A stretch of DNA of 51,192 bases, taken from assembly GCA_023401595.1 (NCBI GenBank), contig JAEXDQ010000031.1:1-51192 (forward strand), read 5' to 3'. The translations under genes were made by a program, and so were the position numbers. Positions within the stretch are counted from its first letter, which is position 1, and the number at the start of each line of letters is the position of its first letter. Below the pieces are notes generated by a model. The model was not told the DNA's origin, ran no database searches, and saw only the letters and a program-made list of their open reading frames with translations. The stretch is from Spirochaetota bacterium. Its GTDB lineage: Bacteria > Spirochaetota > Spirochaetia > Sphaerochaetales > Sphaerochaetaceae. Shown piece by piece: positions 1 through 8,623 of this stretch.

Positions 1-264
1 GACACTGGCGTTGGCGGACCATTTGTCGTTGGAATCAAGATTACCGGTAGCCTTGAAATTGACAGTCCACAGACCATTCTCGTCGGCGATCTTCATGACC
101 AGTTTCGCTTCTTCAGTCTTCCATGCGATGATCGTAGGATCGGCGCCCTCCGCGAACGTGAACGTGTAGCCCTGGCGGAACCTGCCACTGAAAGTAGGTG
201 CTGCGGAGACCGCCATGATGGCGATCAACATAAGCGCGACGGTTAGTACGATTCTCTTCTTCAT
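1..264 (-). CDS. Exported protein, N-terminal part (cut by window edge)
   Basis: This reading frame has no stop before the left edge, so only the first 88 codons are visible. It starts at ATG 264-262, preceded on the minus strand by an AGAGGAAGT ribosome site. Residues 1 to about 21 form a Sec signal peptide: two lysines and an arginine, then a hydrophobic stretch ending in VSAA. The mature part alternates polar and hydrophobic residues (FSGRFRQGYTFTF), like the first strands of an outer-membrane beta barrel. The style resembles the major outer-membrane protein at 16437-17849. It is divergent from the recombinase at 368. Function unknown; an outer-membrane or periplasmic location is inferred. 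Confidence 0.6.
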   Translation of the reverse strand, partial: MKKRIVLTVALMLIAIMAVSAAPTFSGRFRQGYTFTFAEGADPTIIAWKTEEAKLVMKIADENGLWTVNFKATGNLDSNDKWSANASV

Positions 265-367
265 ACTTCCTCTATGAAGTATTTGTCCGTAATCTTACGC
301 CATATGGTCACTTGCGAAGCTTATACGACAACAAGTGAAGAAAAGGATGCAGAAGCAGGAGGACGTT

Positions 368-1621
368 ATGGCGAGGAGAAAACGGTTTTACCTTTCCAAA
401 CGAAAGAAGAAGCATGGGACGTATTGGTATGTTTCATACATCGATCTGGAAACTGGAAAACAACAGACGGCGAAAAGCGTGGAGGTATTGCGCGAGCGAC
501 TGGGCATACGGGAATACCATCCGATCATCCATATGGAAGAAGCCTGTATCATAGCGCAAAAAGCTTTGGATGCGGGAATCGTACAAGCAGGCGTCAGCGA
601 CCAGCTATTTACCGAATACTGCGAGCAGTTCTGGGACTGGGACCGGAGTCAGTACATTCGCCGAAGAAACCAGAAAAGGCCGAACAGCATCGGCTTGGAA
701 TACGCCCGCAATATGCAATTCAACTTCAAGAAACACGCGGCGCCAAACCTGCCTTCACGGCTAAAGCTCACGGCGGTCTCCCCTTGGCATCTTGAACAGG
801 TACTCAACAGCCTGCTGGAGGCAGGAAAGCTCTCTTCCGGTACGATATCTCTGATTTTCCTCTCCATGTCCATCCCTTTGAAGGAAGCGTACAGGCAAGG
901 ACTGATCCCCTACAATCCAGCAAGTCGCGTCGAACAGGTCTCACGGATGGATCGTTCGCGAGGCATCCTGACCCCTGAAGAGAAAAACCGGCTTGGAACC
1001 TGTATGAACGACGCTTTGCACCGGGGCGTACTTGAAAAACCGTGTTTTCTGGCGATATCGCTCGCGATGTCGACCGGTATGAGAATTGGTGAAATTCGGG
1101 CGTTGCATAAGCAGAATATTCATCCGGAAGTACTGAGGAATCCCGTTTCAAGGGAGCTGCTTGATAAAGTCATCATTTGCGAATCGGTGGCGCCCTACAC
1201 AGGTTTCAAAGGCACCAAGGGCAAATATAGCAGGGAAATCTGTATTCCGCACAAATTGGGGGAACAACTGCTCGCATACGCCGATGAGAACCCAAAACGG
1301 AACGATCTGGTGTTCTGGAATCAGAAATCGGCCTATGGAGACGGCCCCATCACCGACAACACCCTTCGCAAGACATTCTATTTACTGCTGAAAGATATCG
1401 GAATCGATGAACGCCAGCGTAAGGAGCGCAATATCACGTTTCACAGCCTCCGCCATTTTTTCAATACCACAGGTAAGGATTTGCAGATATCCCAAGAGGA
1501 TAGGATGATGGTGATGGGTCATAGGAGTACGGTCATGAACGAACGATATACCCATATTACCGATGAACAATTGATTCGCGTATCATCCGTAACCAATGAT
1601 ATCCTCAATTACTTGAACTGA
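368..1621 (+). CDS. Tyrosine recombinase / phage-type integrase
   Basis: This 417-residue site-specific recombinase would cut and rejoin DNA through a covalent phosphotyrosine. I chose ATG 368 because AGGAGG at 358-363 lies five bases upstream; the longer frame from GTG 335 has no such site. The N-terminal 60 residues are very basic, as in arm-binding domains. A core-binding domain (about 75-190) is followed by the catalytic domain with R239 (TGMRIGE), a lysine near 285, H359 and R362 (HSLRH), H385 (GHRS) and the nucleophile Y394 (NERYTH). The set is complete, so the enzyme is probably active. No excisionase, phage or cargo gene is next to it. It could belong to an element lying mostly left of the window or be a domesticated recombinase. 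Confidence 0.9.
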   Translation: MARRKRFYLSKRKKKHGTYWYVSYIDLETGKQQTAKSVEVLRERLGIREYHPIIHMEEACIIAQKALDAGIVQAGVSDQLFTEYCEQFWDWDRSQYIRRRNQKRPNSIGLEYARNMQFNFKKHAAPNLPSRLKLTAVSPWHLEQVLNSLLEAGKLSSGTISLIFLSMSIPLKEAYRQGLIPYNPASRVEQVSRMDRSRGILTPEEKNRLGTCMNDALHRGVLEKPCFLAISLAMSTGMRIGEIRALHKQNIHPEVLRNPVSRELLDKVIICESVAPYTGFKGTKGKYSREICIPHKLGEQLLAYADENPKRNDLVFWNQKSAYGDGPITDNTLRKTFYLLLKDIGIDERQRKERNITFHSLRHFFNTTGKDLQISQEDRMMVMGHRSTVMNERYTHITDEQLIRVSSVTNDILNYLN

Positions 1622-1926
1622 TGCGCCGTCGTACTTTCCTGAGTGCAGAAAAAAGTGCAGAAAATCGCCGAGGCAAGAAAATTTTGCGTAGATACTGAAT
1701 AGCAAAATCGACATTGCATATACGCCAATCCCCCAGATTCATCCATCGCCACAGATTCAACACCCGACGGAAATCGCTCCCTCGCCCGCCGGACATACCG
1801 CGCGCCGGAACGTCGGCGCGTCCCTTCGCCTTTGGGCGGCCTTGAGGTCGCCCCCACACCCGGTGATGCTTTTGGAGCGTTTCTTCACCTTTCTCCAATG
1901 AAATTCGGGCGACTTCATATTAGCTT
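1622..1926. other. Noncoding stretch after the integrase
   Basis: I see no convincing gene here. The motif agtgcagaaaa occurs twice about 12 bases apart (around 1641-1664), shortly after the integrase stop, where an attachment site would be a possibility. The rest is low-information sequence leading into the 11-bp array. Reading frames on the minus strand across it lack ribosome sites and recognisable domains. Confidence 0.4.
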
Positions 1927-2014
1927 GATGACCCTAGGGCGACCACCGAGTGACCCTAAGTTGAGCCTAAGTTGAGCCTAAGTTGAGCCTAAGTTGAGCC
2001 TAAGTTGAGCCTAG
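1927..2014. repeat. 11-bp tandem array, eight units
   Basis: Five units of gttgagcctaa run without interruption from 1960 to 2014 (the last ends in g). Three diverged units of the same length precede them: agtgaccctaa (1949-1959), ggcgaccaccg (1938-1948) and gatgaccctag (1927-1937). The period is not a multiple of three, so this is not a coding repeat, and it is close to one helical turn. It sits between the convergent integrase and oppF, just outside the oppF terminator. Confidence 0.9.
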
Positions 2015-2021
2015 AAGGCAC

Positions 2022-2067
2022 GACAACAAAAAAGACGCCCTGTTTCAGCGGCGTCCCTTTTGTTGTC
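2022..2067 (-). terminator. Rho-independent terminator of the opp operon
   Basis: Read on the minus strand, GGGACGCC pairs with GGGCGTC around a GCTGAAACA-like loop and is followed by six T. The flanking GACAACAAAA and its complement extend the stem. It lies directly after the oppF stop codon. Confidence 0.8.
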
Positions 2068-2074
2068 AAAAACA

Positions 2075-3202
2075 TTATTTCTTCTTGTTTTTCAGCGCAT
2101 CAGTCGCGGACTCTTCCTCTTTCAAGACCGCCAACGCATCGGCCTCGGCCTCTTCCATCGTCTGCTTGGAATAATCCGCCTTGTCGTACAACCAACAGGC
2201 GCATTCATGGTCGGCGTTGATGCTGAACATCGGCGGAATATGACAGGAACACCACGGCATCTTGTTCGGACAACGATCATAGAAATAACAACCGGTACGC
2301 TCCTGATCAGGTGACGGAACGTCTCCCGACAGAATGATACGCTGACGTGACCTCTCCACCTTCGGGTCAGGAATCGGTGCGGCGGACAACAACGCGCGGG
2401 TATACGGATGCATCGGGTTCGTGTACAGATCCTCCGCCTTCGACAACTCGACGATCTTGCCGAGATACATGACCGCCACACGGGTGCTGATATATTCAAT
2501 GACGGCCAGATCATGAGCGATGAACAGATAAGTCAGCCCCATTTCCTTCTGTAGATCCGTCAGCAAATTGAGGATCTGGGCCTGAATCGACACATCCAAA
2601 GCCGAAACCGGTTCATCGGCGAGAATGATCTTCGGACTCAACGCCAACGCACGGGCGATACCGATCCTCTGCCGCTGACCGCCGGAGAACTCGTGCGGAT
2701 ACCTGTTCTTGAACGCCTTGTTGAGCCCGACGCGCTCCATCAGCTCTTCAACACGGGTCTCAATCTCAATCTGGGACATAGGCTTGTCCAGAAGCCCGCG
2801 CTTGTTGTAGATCACCAACGGCTCGCTGATAATGGAACGGACGGTCATCCGAGGATCCAACGACGCATAAGGATCCTGAAAGATCATCTGGATATCGCGT
2901 CTGGCCAACAACAACGCCTTCTCCGACGCCGTGGTCAGCTCCGTCCCATTGAAGAAGACGCTTCCCGAAGTCGGCTTGTAGAGCTGGGCGATCGACCGAA
3001 TGGTAGTCGACTTCCCGCACCCCGACTCTCCGACGATACCCAAAGTCTCGCCCGCGTTCACTGAGAAAGAAATGCCGTCGACAGCGCGGATAGCTCCGAC
3101 CTGCTTCTTGAACACAAGCCCTGAATCAATGGGGAAATGCTGTTTGAGGTCCTGTACGACCAACAGAGGTCGTTGTTCCTTCTTGACAGTCGTATCGCTC
3201 AT
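2075..3202 (-). CDS. oppF: Oligopeptide/dipeptide ABC transporter ATPase, OppF type
   Basis: One of the two ATPases that power peptide import through OppB-OppC. It has 375 residues with Walker A GESGCGKS at about 58-65, the ABC signature SGGQ at 173-176, Walker B ILADEP near 193-198 and the switch histidine H230. The C-terminal cysteine-containing segment (CPNKMPWC, near 318) is the typical oligopeptide/dipeptide-transporter C-terminal region. An acidic and lysine-rich tail follows. The start codon overlaps the oppD stop (ATGA), which indicates translational coupling. It is the last gene of oppBCDF and is followed by a terminator. DppF-type specificity for dipeptides or other solutes cannot be excluded. 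Confidence 0.92.
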   Translation of the reverse strand: MSDTTVKKEQRPLLVVQDLKQHFPIDSGLVFKKQVGAIRAVDGISFSVNAGETLGIVGESGCGKSTTIRSIAQLYKPTSGSVFFNGTELTTASEKALLLARRDIQMIFQDPYASLDPRMTVRSIISEPLVIYNKRGLLDKPMSQIEIETRVEELMERVGLNKAFKNRYPHEFSGGQRQRIGIARALALSPKIILADEPVSALDVSIQAQILNLLTDLQKEMGLTYLFIAHDLAVIEYISTRVAVMYLGKIVELSKAEDLYTNPMHPYTRALLSAAPIPDPKVERSRQRIILSGDVPSPDQERTGCYFYDRCPNKMPWCSCHIPPMFSINADHECACWLYDKADYSKQTMEEAEADALAVLKEEESATDALKNKKK

Positions 3203-4314
3203 TTCGCGGCCTCCTTCATCTTGCTCCCCTTCGCGGAGGCTTGCGGAACCCCAGCCGGCGTCTGTGCGGCGTCAGCCAAAGCCTTCTTCAAAGCCGCGCT
3301 CCGTTCCGCTTCATCGACATACAACCAGCAGGAAACCTCATGCCCCTTGCCCACGGTAGTGGTAGGCGGATACGCATGCTGGCAAATCTCCATGTCCTTG
3401 TGGCATCGGGGATGGAACGGGCAACAAGGCGGAAGGTCTATGACATTCGGCGGCTGCCCCTCGATGGAGAAAAGCCTGTCGTTCTTATGCTCGACATCCA
3501 TACGGGGCACAGACATGATCAGCCCCTCCGTATAGGGATGGGCCGGAGCCTGATACAAGTCGTCGGTGTCAGCCTTCTCCACGATACGACCGGCATACAT
3601 GACGCATACCTTGTCGCACATACCGGCCACCACGCCCAAATCATGGGTAATGATGACGACCGCTGTCTTCAACTTGACGCTCAAATCCTTGATCAATTCG
3701 AGAATCTGCGCCTGGATCGTCACATCCAGCGCCGTGGTAGGCTCATCGGCGATCAATACCTTCGCATTGCAGGAAAGCGCCATGGCGATCATGACCCGTT
3801 GACGCATGCCGCCCGAGAACTGATGCGGATAGCTTTGTATCCGTTTTTCCGCGGACGGTATACCGACCAGTTTGAGCATCTCTATGGAACGGGCCAACGC
3901 CTCCTGCTTGGAAACGTCCTTGTTATGGAGCAGAATCGTCTCGACCATCTGGGTGGATATCTTCAGAAATGGATTGAGGCTGGTCATGGGATCCTGGAAT
4001 ATCATGGAAATCTTGTTCCCGCGGATACCCCGCAGCTCCTTCTCCGGAAGCTTGAGGATATCTTCGCCTTCGAACATGATCTCGCCGCCGACGATCTTTC
4101 CCGGAGGGGAGGGAATCAGCCTCATGATGGAAAGATTCGTAACGCTTTTTCCACAGCCAGATTCCCCGACCAAGCCGAGCGTCTCTCCCTCATGCAGGGT
4201 GAAGGACACCCCATCGACGGCCTTGACGATACCTGCGTCGGTCAGGAAGTACGTCTGGAGTCCCTTGACGTCAAGAAGAACCTTATTTTCATCGTGTATC
4301 TGTGTCTTATTCAT
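3199..4314 (-). CDS. oppD: Oligopeptide/dipeptide ABC transporter ATPase, OppD type
   Basis: Partner ATPase of OppF, 371 residues. Visible motifs are Walker A GESGCGKS (50-57), the signature SGGMRQR (167-173), Walker B with D190-E191 in LIADEP, and the C-terminal oligopeptide-transporter segment with paired cysteines (CCPFHPRC). The ATG is preceded by AGGAG on the minus strand. Twelve bases separate it from the oppC stop, and it overlaps oppF by four bases. The C-terminal end is rich in Ala and Lys (about 340-371) and looks flexible. In this family OppD and OppF form a heterodimer on the cytoplasmic face of the inner membrane. Confidence 0.92.
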   Translation of the reverse strand: MNKTQIHDENKVLLDVKGLQTYFLTDAGIVKAVDGVSFTLHEGETLGLVGESGCGKSVTNLSIMRLIPSPPGKIVGGEIMFEGEDILKLPEKELRGIRGNKISMIFQDPMTSLNPFLKISTQMVETILLHNKDVSKQEALARSIEMLKLVGIPSAEKRIQSYPHQFSGGMRQRVMIAMALSCNAKVLIADEPTTALDVTIQAQILELIKDLSVKLKTAVVIITHDLGVVAGMCDKVCVMYAGRIVEKADTDDLYQAPAHPYTEGLIMSVPRMDVEHKNDRLFSIEGQPPNVIDLPPCCPFHPRCHKDMEICQHAYPPTTTVGKGHEVSCWLYVDEAERSAALKKALADAAQTPAGVPQASAKGSKMKEAAK

Positions 4315-4326
4315 TGTACAGGACTC

Positions 4327-5931
4327 CTATAGCTGGTTTTTGCTCTGCGGGTCGAAAGCGTCGCGCAGACCATCGCCGAGGAAGTTCATCGCGAACAGGA
4401 AGACAATCATCGCCAGCGCGGGGAATATCAACTTCCATGGATACAGCGTCATGCTCGCAACCGCGTCGCCGACCAACGAACCCCAGGACGCATACGGCGC
4501 CTGGACTCCAAGCCCGAGGAACGAAAGGAACGATTCCTGCATAATGAACGCCGGAATCCTCAAGGTCGAATACACAATGATGACGCTCAAGGAATTCGGC
4601 ACCAGGTGCTTGAATATGATCCTGCCGGTGGAAGCGCCCATGGAACGCGCCGCCTCGACGAACTCCTGGTTCTTCAACGACATGATCTGACCTCGAACCA
4701 TTCGGGCGATCGTCAACCAACTGACCAACGCCAACGCAAGGAACAGGTTCAGGATGTTTCTTCCAAATATCGCCATGCAGATGATGACCAGCAGCATATA
4801 GGGCAAGCCATACATGATATCGACGAAACGCATCAGTATATAGTCGGTCTTCCCACCGACATAGCCGGCGATCGCTCCCAGGACGATACCGATCAGGACG
4901 CTGGTCAGGGTACCTACGAAACCAATCGCGATGGATACCTGCCCGCCGTAGATGATTCTGCTCAGCATGTCGCGTCCGCTGTAGTCCGTTCCGAGGATAT
5001 ATTTCCTTGCGTGCTTCTTGCTCGCTTCGACCTGCGCGGTCATGTCGTTGCCGACCTCGAAGGTCTGTTTAAGCGGGAACTTGGCGTTTTCATCGGCGAC
5101 GACGACCTGAAGACTCTTCTCCGCCGCCCGCCTGCTCTGGGTCACGATCTTTCCATAGATATTCTCGGCCGCCAGCTTCGCATACCCTTTTTCACCGAGC
5201 GCATCCAGCTCCCCTTCGACCATCGTCGCATATTCATCGTCAGTGAAATCGGTGGAAGTGGTCTTTATGGTATTGAGCAGCTGAGCGCGGATTTCCTGAT
5301 TCGTCTGTTCCTCTACAGGGGCGGTGGCCAGCCCCAGCATGGACGCATATAGAGGAAGCATCTCTTCGTAAGGCATCTTCGCGACGTCATAACGTTTTCC
5401 GGTGGACGGATCAGTCCAGTATACATGCTTCACCGTAACCTGCAGCTCGGTGGCGATCTTCTCTTCCAACCGATCCAGAGTCCGCTTCTCGCTCGCCGTG
5501 AATTCAAACGTACCGGCGGCCCGCTGGGCTTCGCCTTCAGCATAACAGAACTCCCAGACCTTCGTGTTCTGGTTGTTCGTGACCCACTGCTTCAACTGCG
5601 CGTCCTCTTCCGGCGAAACAGCCAGCCGACCGGCCTTCCAGGCCTTCGCATAGATGTCCTCCATCTTCTTCACCCGCATCAGGTCGCCTGCGTTCTGGGT
5701 GAAAGAGGGCGGAAGATGCTGGTGGTCGAGGATGATCTCATCGTACGGATATATCGGCAGCAGACCGGCGCAGGCCGCGATCAAGGTGTAGATGATCACG
5801 ACTATCATGCCGATTACGGCCATCTTGTTTTTCTTAAGACGCCTCCAGGCATCCTTGGAGAGGCTGTTCCCGACGACGACCTGATTGAATTCGTTGGTCG
5901 CTTCGAGACTTTTTTTTCTGAAAAGACTCAT
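4327..5931 (-). CDS. oppC: Peptide ABC transporter permease OppC with large periplasmic insertion
   Basis: Inner-membrane permease subunit. At 534 residues it is far longer than the roughly 300 usual for OppC. The first membrane segment is at about 38-60 and the start of the canonical permease core, GTDYSGRDMLSRIIYG, at about 314-329. Between them, residues about 77-308 form a hydrophilic segment rich in Glu, Lys and Ala with predicted helices, which topology places outside the inner membrane. The EAA loop that contacts the ATPases (VEAARSMGAS) is at about 425-434. An AGGAG site precedes the ATG. Gene order and the C-terminal half leave little doubt about the family; the role of the insertion is unknown. 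Confidence 0.9.
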   Translation of the reverse strand: MSLFRKKSLEATNEFNQVVVGNSLSKDAWRRLKKNKMAVIGMIVVIIYTLIAACAGLLPIYPYDEIILDHQHLPPSFTQNAGDLMRVKKMEDIYAKAWKAGRLAVSPEEDAQLKQWVTNNQNTKVWEFCYAEGEAQRAAGTFEFTASEKRTLDRLEEKIATELQVTVKHVYWTDPSTGKRYDVAKMPYEEMLPLYASMLGLATAPVEEQTNQEIRAQLLNTIKTTSTDFTDDEYATMVEGELDALGEKGYAKLAAENIYGKIVTQSRRAAEKSLQVVVADENAKFPLKQTFEVGNDMTAQVEASKKHARKYILGTDYSGRDMLSRIIYGGQVSIAIGFVGTLTSVLIGIVLGAIAGYVGGKTDYILMRFVDIMYGLPYMLLVIICMAIFGRNILNLFLALALVSWLTIARMVRGQIMSLKNQEFVEAARSMGASTGRIIFKHLVPNSLSVIIVYSTLRIPAFIMQESFLSFLGLGVQAPYASWGSLVGDAVASMTLYPWKLIFPALAMIVFLFAMNFLGDGLRDAFDPQSKNQL

Positions 5932-5946
5932 CTTTGCTCCTCCCCC

Positions 5947-6876
5947 TTATTTGTAGGTGATCCGTGGATCAAGCTGGGCGTACACGATGTCTACAATGAA
6001 GTTCATGATAACCAGAATGACGGAATAGACGATGACTACGCCGATGATCAATGTATAGTCACGGTTGAAGGAGCTTTGCACGAAGAACTTGCCAAGTCCA
6101 GGAACGCGGAAAACCTGCTCAACGACGACGGAGCCTGTCAGTATGCCCGCGAACGCAGGTCCAAGATAGCTGACGATCGGAAGCATCGCGCCTTTCATGG
6201 CGTGCTTGAAGATAATGACGGAATTGCGCATGCCCTTCGCCTTGGCGGTACGGATGTAATCGCTCCGCAAGGTCTCCAGCATGCTGGAACGGGTCAGCCG
6301 CGCGATATCGGCGAAATATGCGAAGGAAAGGGCTATCGCGGGGAGTACCACCGTCTTCCAGCCGCCGTCGGAGGTGAACCAGCCGCTGGTGGGGAACCAC
6401 TTGAGCTTCATGGCGAAGACATACTGCATGATCGGACTGATGACGAACAAAGGTATCGAGATACCGATTATCGCTAGGGCCATGGCGAGATAATCGATCC
6501 ACGTATTCTGCTTCACCGCCGCTATGACTCCGGCGAAGATACCGAAGGTTAGCGCCAGCCCCATGGCCAACAGGCCAAGGACGATAGAATTGGGAAGGCT
6601 CGCCGCTATGAAATAATTGACGTCGTGGTCCTTGTATTTATAGGAAGGGCCGAGGTCGCCGCGCAAGATATCGAACAAGTATCGGCCGTACTGCTGTATC
6701 AAAGGTTCATCAAGATGATATTTCGCTTCAATATTTCGTTTTACCACTTCTGGTAATGCTCTCTCTCCATCGAACGGCCCGCCAGGGGCGATACGAACGA
6801 TGAAAAAACTCAGCGTCACAATGATGAACAATGTAGGGATAATGCCCAGCAGACGCCGTATGATGTACTTTGTCAT
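5947..6876 (-). CDS. oppB: Peptide ABC transporter permease, OppB type
   Basis: First gene of the opp operon, encoding a 309-residue inner-membrane permease. It shows the OppB N-terminus (a membrane segment within residues 1-28, then IAPGGPFDGERALP), about six membrane segments and the cytoplasmic loop YIRTAKAKGM near 209-218 that docks on the ATPases. GAGGT lies six bases before the ATG on the minus strand. Fifteen bases separate its stop from oppC. The substrate-binding protein is not in the operon; the lipoprotein at 19518-21242 is the best candidate in this window. Confidence 0.92.
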   Translation of the reverse strand: MTKYIIRRLLGIIPTLFIIVTLSFFIVRIAPGGPFDGERALPEVVKRNIEAKYHLDEPLIQQYGRYLFDILRGDLGPSYKYKDHDVNYFIAASLPNSIVLGLLAMGLALTFGIFAGVIAAVKQNTWIDYLAMALAIIGISIPLFVISPIMQYVFAMKLKWFPTSGWFTSDGGWKTVVLPAIALSFAYFADIARLTRSSMLETLRSDYIRTAKAKGMRNSVIIFKHAMKGAMLPIVSYLGPAFAGILTGSVVVEQVFRVPGLGKFFVQSSFNRDYTLIIGVVIVYSVILVIMNFIVDIVYAQLDPRITYK

Positions 6877-6957
6877 TCGTTACCTCACAAAAAATGGGAC
6901 GCCAGAACCAGCGTAAAGGGGCACAACTTCCCCTTGGAATTAAAAAGACGTGGTAAA

Positions 6958-6986
6958 ATGTTATACTAAGATGATGATTTATGCAA
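6958..6986 (-). promoter_or_regulatory. Candidate promoter of the opp operon
   Basis: On the minus strand TTGCAT (6986-6981) is followed after 17 bases by TAACAT (6963-6958). TATAAC overlaps it at a shorter spacing. The first start codon lies about 80 bases downstream. Confidence 0.4.
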
Positions 6987-7196
6987 GTTTTCTCATATAT
7001 TACATTCCGTAGGTAATAAAAGTGACGGCCGGCACGATTATTCATTCGGCGACTCAGTATCGTTGACCCGATGCACGACGTCGGACGTCCCTCCATACTG
7101 ACAGGCCCTCGTCGTATGGGACGGTGGAAAACGCCGCTCGCCGGTTCATCGTCGGTTCATCCATGGCATTCCTCCAGGTTTTCCTCATCCAGACCC

Positions 7197-7225
7197 TTGA
7201 CAGTCTCCCCCCAGTCCACCAGACT
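7197..7225 (+). promoter_or_regulatory. Candidate promoter of rimO-pcrA
   Basis: A perfect TTGACA (7197-7202) is followed after 17 bases by CAGACT, a weak -10 match. The site is about 30 bases before the rimO start. Confidence 0.35.
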
Positions 7226-7255
7226 TGCTAGAAGTTGATACCAACGGAAGGTCGC

Positions 7256-8623
7256 ATGATGATGGAAGAATCCAAAAACACATATAGGGTGTATATCGAG
7301 AGCCTTGGCTGCGCCAAGAATCAAGTGGATGCGGAAGTGCTGCTGACGTATCTTGCTGAAAACGGATGGATGAGGACTGAAGATCTCTCGCAAGCCGATC
7401 TGGTCCTGGTGAATACCTGCGGCTTCATAGAATCGGCGCGGCAGGAGTCGATCGACACCTTCTTTCAGCTGCATGACGCAAAACCTGACGCCAAGTTCAT
7501 TGTGACGGGGTGCCTGTCCCAGCGTTACGCCGAAACCTTGCGCGACGACCTGCCGGAAGCGGATGGCATATTCGGTAACCACGATCTTTCCCAGATAGTC
7601 CCGTTGGTCCAGAAGGTCATGGGCGGTCTCCGCCCTGTCGAACGTCCCGAATATCCTGCGGCCAGCTGCGAGCGGGATGATCGCGTCGGCCTGCTGAACT
7701 TCCCCGGCTCGGCGTATGTGAAGATCAGCGAAGGCTGCAACCACCGCTGCCGATACTGCGCCATTCCTCTGATCCGCGGGGATCTGCGCAGCAGACCGGA
7801 AGACGCTATCCTGGCGGAAGCCGAACGGCTGGTAGCCACTGGAATCAAAGAACTCAATCTGATCGCGCAGGATCTCGCCGCCTACGGGACCGATGGCCCC
7901 GACCACACATCGAGGTTCTGCCGGTTGCTGGAGAACATCGCCGCGATCGAAGGGGATTTCGTCGTCCGGTTGCTCTATATACACCCCGATGCGTTCCCCC
8001 AGGAACTGCCGGCGCTGATAGCTTCAAATCCCAAGATACTGCCTTACTTCGATATCCCGTTCCAGCATGCGGCGGTACCCGTCCTGCGGGGAATGGGACG
8101 AGCCGGGGACAGGGAGACCTATCTGAAGCTCATTCGCTCCATCAGGGAGACGCTGCCGGAAGCAGTGATCCGTAGCACGATCATGTTGGGGTTCCCCGGC
8201 GAAGACCGCGCCGCGTTCGAGGAGCTGATGGCGTTCATCGACGAGGCCCGCCTCGATTGGGTCGGCTCCTTCCTCTATTCCAGGGAGGAAGACACCCCCG
8301 CATGGAAGATGCGCAACGCCAGGGATCACAAGAAGGCGGCGAAAGAGGCTTCCGAATGGCAGAAGGAACTTCAGACAGCGCAGGAGAGGATCACAGCCCA
8401 ACGCCTCCTGCGTTTTGTCGGCAACACCTACGATGTATTGATAGAAGAAGCGGTCGAAGGCGAAGACCTCGCCATAGGTCGTATGTACGCCCAGGCTCCC
8501 GACGTCGACGGGCTGACCGTCGTCATGGGCAGGAACCTCGTGCCGGGCAGCCGCGTCAGATGCGGCGTCACGAAGGTCAACGGCGTAGACCTCCAGGCGA
8601 TTCCCTGTATGGAGACTAGATAA
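7256..8623 (+). CDS. rimO: Ribosomal protein S12 methylthiotransferase RimO
   Basis: Radical-SAM enzyme that adds a methylthio group to a conserved aspartate of ribosomal protein S12. The 455-residue protein has the UPF0004 domain with three cysteines (about C19 in SLGCAKN, C55, C86), then the radical-SAM motif CNHRCRYC (C161, C165, C168) and a C-terminal TRAM-like domain. CAIPLIRGDLRSR after the cluster is the RimO version rather than that of MiaB. GGAAGG at 7246-7251 precedes a run of three ATGs (7256, 7259, 7262); the first is given, but 7259 has better spacing. The stop shares one base with the helicase start (TAATG), so the two are coupled. Confidence 0.93.
   Translation: MMMEESKNTYRVYIESLGCAKNQVDAEVLLTYLAENGWMRTEDLSQADLVLVNTCGFIESARQESIDTFFQLHDAKPDAKFIVTGCLSQRYAETLRDDLPEADGIFGNHDLSQIVPLVQKVMGGLRPVERPEYPAASCERDDRVGLLNFPGSAYVKISEGCNHRCRYCAIPLIRGDLRSRPEDAILAEAERLVATGIKELNLIAQDLAAYGTDGPDHTSRFCRLLENIAAIEGDFVVRLLYIHPDAFPQELPALIASNPKILPYFDIPFQHAAVPVLRGMGRAGDRETYLKLIRSIRETLPEAVIRSTIMLGFPGEDRAAFEELMAFIDEARLDWVGSFLYSREEDTPAWKMRNARDHKKAAKEASEWQKELQTAQERITAQRLLRFVGNTYDVLIEEAVEGEDLAIGRMYAQAPDVDGLTVVMGRNLVPGSRVRCGVTKVNGVDLQAIPCMETR

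Larger units (their letters stand above)
6877..7255. other. Divergent intergenic region between opp operon and rimO
   Basis: About 380 bases with no convincing gene. It contains candidate promoters for the opp operon (minus strand, 6958-6986) and for rimO (plus strand, 7197-7225). The centre has no clear repeat or hairpin. Confidence 0.5.

Noticed and set aside
1927..2014. CRISPR array
   Set aside because: Units are directly adjacent with no spacers, too short, and no cas gene is present.
3241..4332. Long plus-strand frame of 363 codons opposite oppD
   Set aside because: Shadow of oppD; no domain, no ribosome site and composition of an antisense GC-rich frame.
7157..7984. Minus-strand frame of 275 codons over the rimO start
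   Set aside because: Overlaps the well-supported rimO gene and has no recognisable domain.
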